Shown: piece after piece, positions 61,261-64,000 of the stretch
How the letters are laid out: each line of letters begins with the position of its first letter
How positions within the stretch are numbered: position 1 is the stretch's first letter
NCBI GenBank assembly: GCA_031761405.1
Contig: JASEVX010000001.1
Coordinates: 202,138,390 to 202,202,389, forward strand
Origin: Serripes groenlandicus
Lineage: Eukaryota; Mollusca; Bivalvia; Cardiida; Cardiidae
Length of the DNA stretch: 64,000 nt
Direction: 5' to 3'
Program-made: the position numbers and the translations under genes
The notes under the pieces: generated by a model
The model's database searches: none
What the model saw: the letters and a program-made list of their open reading frames with translations, nothing else
Told to the model about the DNA's origin: nothing

Positions 61261-61363
61261 ATGGACACCATTTTGGAATCGGACTGGGGGGATTTAGATC
61301 TGTTAGATTCAGACTTGGAAGAGAAACTGAAATACGAGGCCGTTGAGGTGACCGTATTCAAAG
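61261..61363 (+). CDS. Candidate first coding exon of an unrecognised acidic protein
   Basis: ATG at 61261 (A at -3) starts 34 codons, MDTILESDWGDLDLLDSDLE then EKLKYEAVEVTVFK, and 1 nt before donor GTATGT. It is strongly acidic with alternating Asp/Leu. It begins right after non-repeat sequence, and no second exon was found before the window ends, because 62.1-63.6 kb is repeat. A real gene continuing to the right is the best reading. Confidence 0.5.
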
Positions 61364-62080
61364 GTATGTGTTAGGGGTTTTCAACAAAAGTTCAACCCTT
61401 TCTTATGATCAATTTTCTTTTGCCACAAGGTTTTAAAGCTCGATTTTTCTAAGTTTTTAATAACCCCCCCCCCCCCCCCCCTGTTTTCTCCCTATCAGTC
61501 GAGCGTCTGTGCCGTACGCGGTGCTCTTGTTTTTTTCAAAACCGTTAAAGATATATCTTATACACTTACAATACATTTATACTTATTTACCATCGTTACC
61601 TCCATCAACAGACATGAATCTGTGAAGGTTTTTGTCAGAATTATGGCCCTTTTTTCGACTAAGAAAATACATTGAATTTGGTAAACACTTTAGCATATTG
61701 CTGTAAAACTTAGGATACTTGTTAACCATCATGACCCCCATCTGTAAATAAGAGAAGGTAAATCTGTCAATGATTGTTGTTTTGCCCTTTTCTGCAAACA
61801 AGTTTTGTTTATTGTCAAGCACTAAAAAAGTATAGAGTGGGCTATCTTACGGACAGCTCTTGTTAAAGTCTGCAGCAGATACATAGATCTGCATGTGGGG
61901 TAGGGTTAAAATAATGGTCTGCGAGTGTTCTTCAATTCATACACAGATGTTACAATCATCTTTTTTTACCTTTTCCAACTTGTAGAGTGACGCATCTTCG
62001 GCAAAACAATTTTTGAAAAACAATCTGGCGGCAAAAGGAGAAGTTAGTCATTATGCTATTGGCTATTACGTACATGTATT
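61364..62080. other. Probable intron or intergenic sequence with a poly-C tract
   Basis: A C run at about 61466-61480 is followed by repeat-like sequence (GTCGAGCGTCTGTGCCGTACG, then a decayed tandem-core-like stretch to about 61860) and MITE remnants (GTCTGCAGCAG at 61869). No exon was seen. Confidence 0.45.
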
Positions 62081-62082
62081 TT

Positions 62083-63552
62083 TAGCTCACCTAAGCACGA
62101 AGCACCTAAGCAAGGTGAGCTTTTGTGATCACTCACCGTCCGGCGTCGTCTGTCCGTCTGTTAACAATTTCCTACAAATGACTTCTCCTACTAAACCAAT
62201 GACAGATTTCAAAATAATTTCACAGGAATGGTCCTTAGGTGGTCCTCTTTCAAAGTTGTTCAAAGAATTTAATTCTAAGTAGAACTTTGGTTGTTGCGGC
62301 AACAGAAAAGGGGAAAATTGCCAAATCTTAAAAAATCTTCTTGTCCAAAAGTACTGGCCTGATTTGAAAATTATTTTTCACAAATGTTCCTTGGGGTATC
62401 CTCTACCAAGATTGTTCAAATATTTCCGATCCGTTGAAAAACATGGCCACCAGGGGGGCGGAGCTTATTTTCCTTATATGTTCATTGTTAAAACTTTAAA
62501 AAATCTCCTTGTCCAAAAGTACTGGCCCGATTTGAAAATTATTTTGCACAAATGTTCCTTGGGGCACCCTTTACCAAGATTGTTCAAATAATTCCAATCC
62601 ATTGAAAAACATGGCTGCCAGGGGGTGGAGCTTGTTTTCCTTATATGTGCATTGTTAAAACTTTAAAAATCTTCTTGTCCAAAAGTACTGGCTCGATTTG
62701 AAAATTATTTTGCACAAATGTTCCTTGGGGCTACCAAGATTGTTCAAATATTTCCGATCCGTTGAAAAACATGGCCGCCAGGGGGCAGAGCTTATTTTCC
62801 TTATATGTTCATTGTTAAAACTTTAAAAATCTTCATGTCCAAAAGTACTGGCCTGATTTGAAAATTATTTTGCACAAATGTTTCTTGGGGCACCCTTTAC
62901 CAGGATTGTTCAAATATTTCCGATCCTTCGAAAAACATGGCCGTCTGGAGGCGGAGCTTGTTTTCCTTATATGTGCATTGTTAAAACTTTAAAAATCTTC
63001 TTGTCCAAAAGAACTGGCCCGATTTGAAAATTATCTTGCACAAATGTTCCTTGGGGCACCCTTTATCAAGATTGTTCAAATATTTCCGATCCGTTGAAAA
63101 ACATGGCCGCCAGGAGGCGGAGCTTGTTTTCCTAATATGTGCATTGTAAAATCTTTAAAAATCTTCTTGTCCAAAAGTACTGGCCCGATTTAAAGATAAT
63201 TTGGCACAAATGTTCCTTGGGGGACCTTCTACCAAGAGTGTTCAAATTAATCCGATCCATTTAAAAACTTGACCTCCAGGGGCGGGGCTTGTTTTCCTAA
63301 TTTGTGCATTGTAATATCTTTAAAAAAAATCTTGTCCAAAAGCACCTGCCTGATTTAAAAATTATATGGCACAAATGTTCCTTGGGGGACCTTCTACCAA
63401 GGTTGTTCAAATAAATCCGATCCGTTGAAAAACATGACCACCAGGGAGGGTTGCTTGTTTTCCTTATATGTATAGAGTATAAAACTTTGAAAACTATTGA
63501 AGTTCTATTAAATCAGGTGAGCGATATAGGGCCATCATGGCCCTCTTGTTTT
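62083..63552 (+). mobile_element. Full-length hairpin-capped tandem-core element, second copy
   Basis: Same cap (AGCTCACCTAAGCACGAAG, GGTGAGCTTTTGTGATCACT), TCCGGCGTCGTCTGTCCGTC microsatellite, about eight 165-168 bp monomers and the same GGGCCATCATGGCCC and CTCTTGTTTT end as 48711-50108. The cap carries a small extra duplication (CACCTAAGCA). Confidence 0.88.
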
Positions 63553-63764
63553 ATTTTTGCTTTTATATTTGCTATTACTTCAAAATAAATATGGATACCT
63601 ATATATAATATTTCATAATACCTTATATTATGTTACAAGACACTTGAAAAAAAAATAAAAAAATTGATGCTTATTTATTTTAACGTACCTGTGAGGAATG
63701 AACAGGTTGGTCTTTGTCTCTTCAAGATCTTTTAACTAAACAAAAAGCTTTCTTGTGCATTTCT

Positions 63765-63991
63765 TTAACCCTTTCCCACATACAGCAAATCTGCAGCAGT
63801 CTTGTTGGAAAATATTTCGGCAAAAACACAGAAAATATCTATTTATAAATGAAGGTATAATTGACTAAAAAAGTTGAAAACATTGTGGCAAATGGAGAAA
63901 TTAAGAGCAATTTCTCCTATTGCCACAATCTTTTCAAGAGTCGTCTGCTGCAGAGGCGTCAGAAAGCTTCTATAATGTGGGAAAGGGTTAA
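63765..63991. mobile_element. TTAA-type foldback MITE, CACATA subfamily
   Basis: TTAACCCTTTCCCACATAC to AATGTGGGAAAGGGTTAA, with subterminal CTGCAGCAG and GTCTGCTGCAG boxes. Confidence 0.86.
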
Positions 63992-64000
63992 GTACACACA

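Overview
The window looks like nuclear DNA of a bivalve mollusc. It has split genes with GT-AG introns, is AT-rich, and is full of short interspersed repeats whose ends and cores (GGGCC hairpin followed by CTTGT, CCGTC/GACAG microsatellites, tandem cores of about 145-167 bp) are of a type common in bivalve genomes. The species cannot be named from the sequence alone. There is no operon, Shine-Dalgarno signal, rRNA cluster or CRISPR array.

Genes. The main gene is a complete sialate O-acetylesterase (SIAE) on the minus strand: 12 coding exons from 46695 down to 20141, 1653 nt, 550 residues, every junction in phase, with signal peptide, GQSN catalytic serine block and a conserved HPRDK histidine block. 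It should remove 9-O-acetyl groups from sialic acids in the lysosomal or secretory compartment. A CLEAR-type E-box (GTCACGTGAC) and YY1-type motifs lie about 540 bp upstream of its ATG. At the left edge a plus-strand gene enters from outside the window. Its last four coding exons (1150-4947) encode about 197 residues of an unrecognised, probably extracellular protein with a GPI-signal-like hydrophobic tail. At the right edge a plausible first coding exon (61261-61363, plus) of an unrecognised acidic protein leaves the window. Two weaker coding-like stretches lie at 28133-28294 and 60342-60968 (minus).

Repeats dominate everything else. (1) A foldback MITE family with CCCTTTCCC...GGGAAAGGG ends, flanked by TTAA (piggyBac-like), is present in at least 50 copies, often inside SIAE introns, back to back, or nested. 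(2) Several families of hairpin-capped elements with tandem cores occupy 0.4-1.0, 6.7-10.5, 18.0-18.4, 25.6-26.3, 28.6-29.5, 41.8-42.6, 48.7-50.1, 51.3-52.8 and 62.1-63.6 kb. (3) A 6.7 kb DIRS-type tyrosine-recombinase retrotransposon (52794-59507) has perfect 148 bp inverted terminal repeats and a perfect internal complementary region, although its coding part is broken. It sits inside a tandem-core element, which sits inside a TIR transposon with an 8 bp target duplication (51169-60007). (4) Smaller items are a Gypsy reverse transcriptase relic (about 41.0-41.45 kb), a tRNA-derived SINE (36213-36424) and foldback elements at 1.9, 4.2, 15.0, 21.5/22.5 and 35.1 kb.

The picture is of a gene whose exons (82-209 nt) have stayed intact while its introns absorbed successive waves of TTAA-targeting and tandem-core elements.
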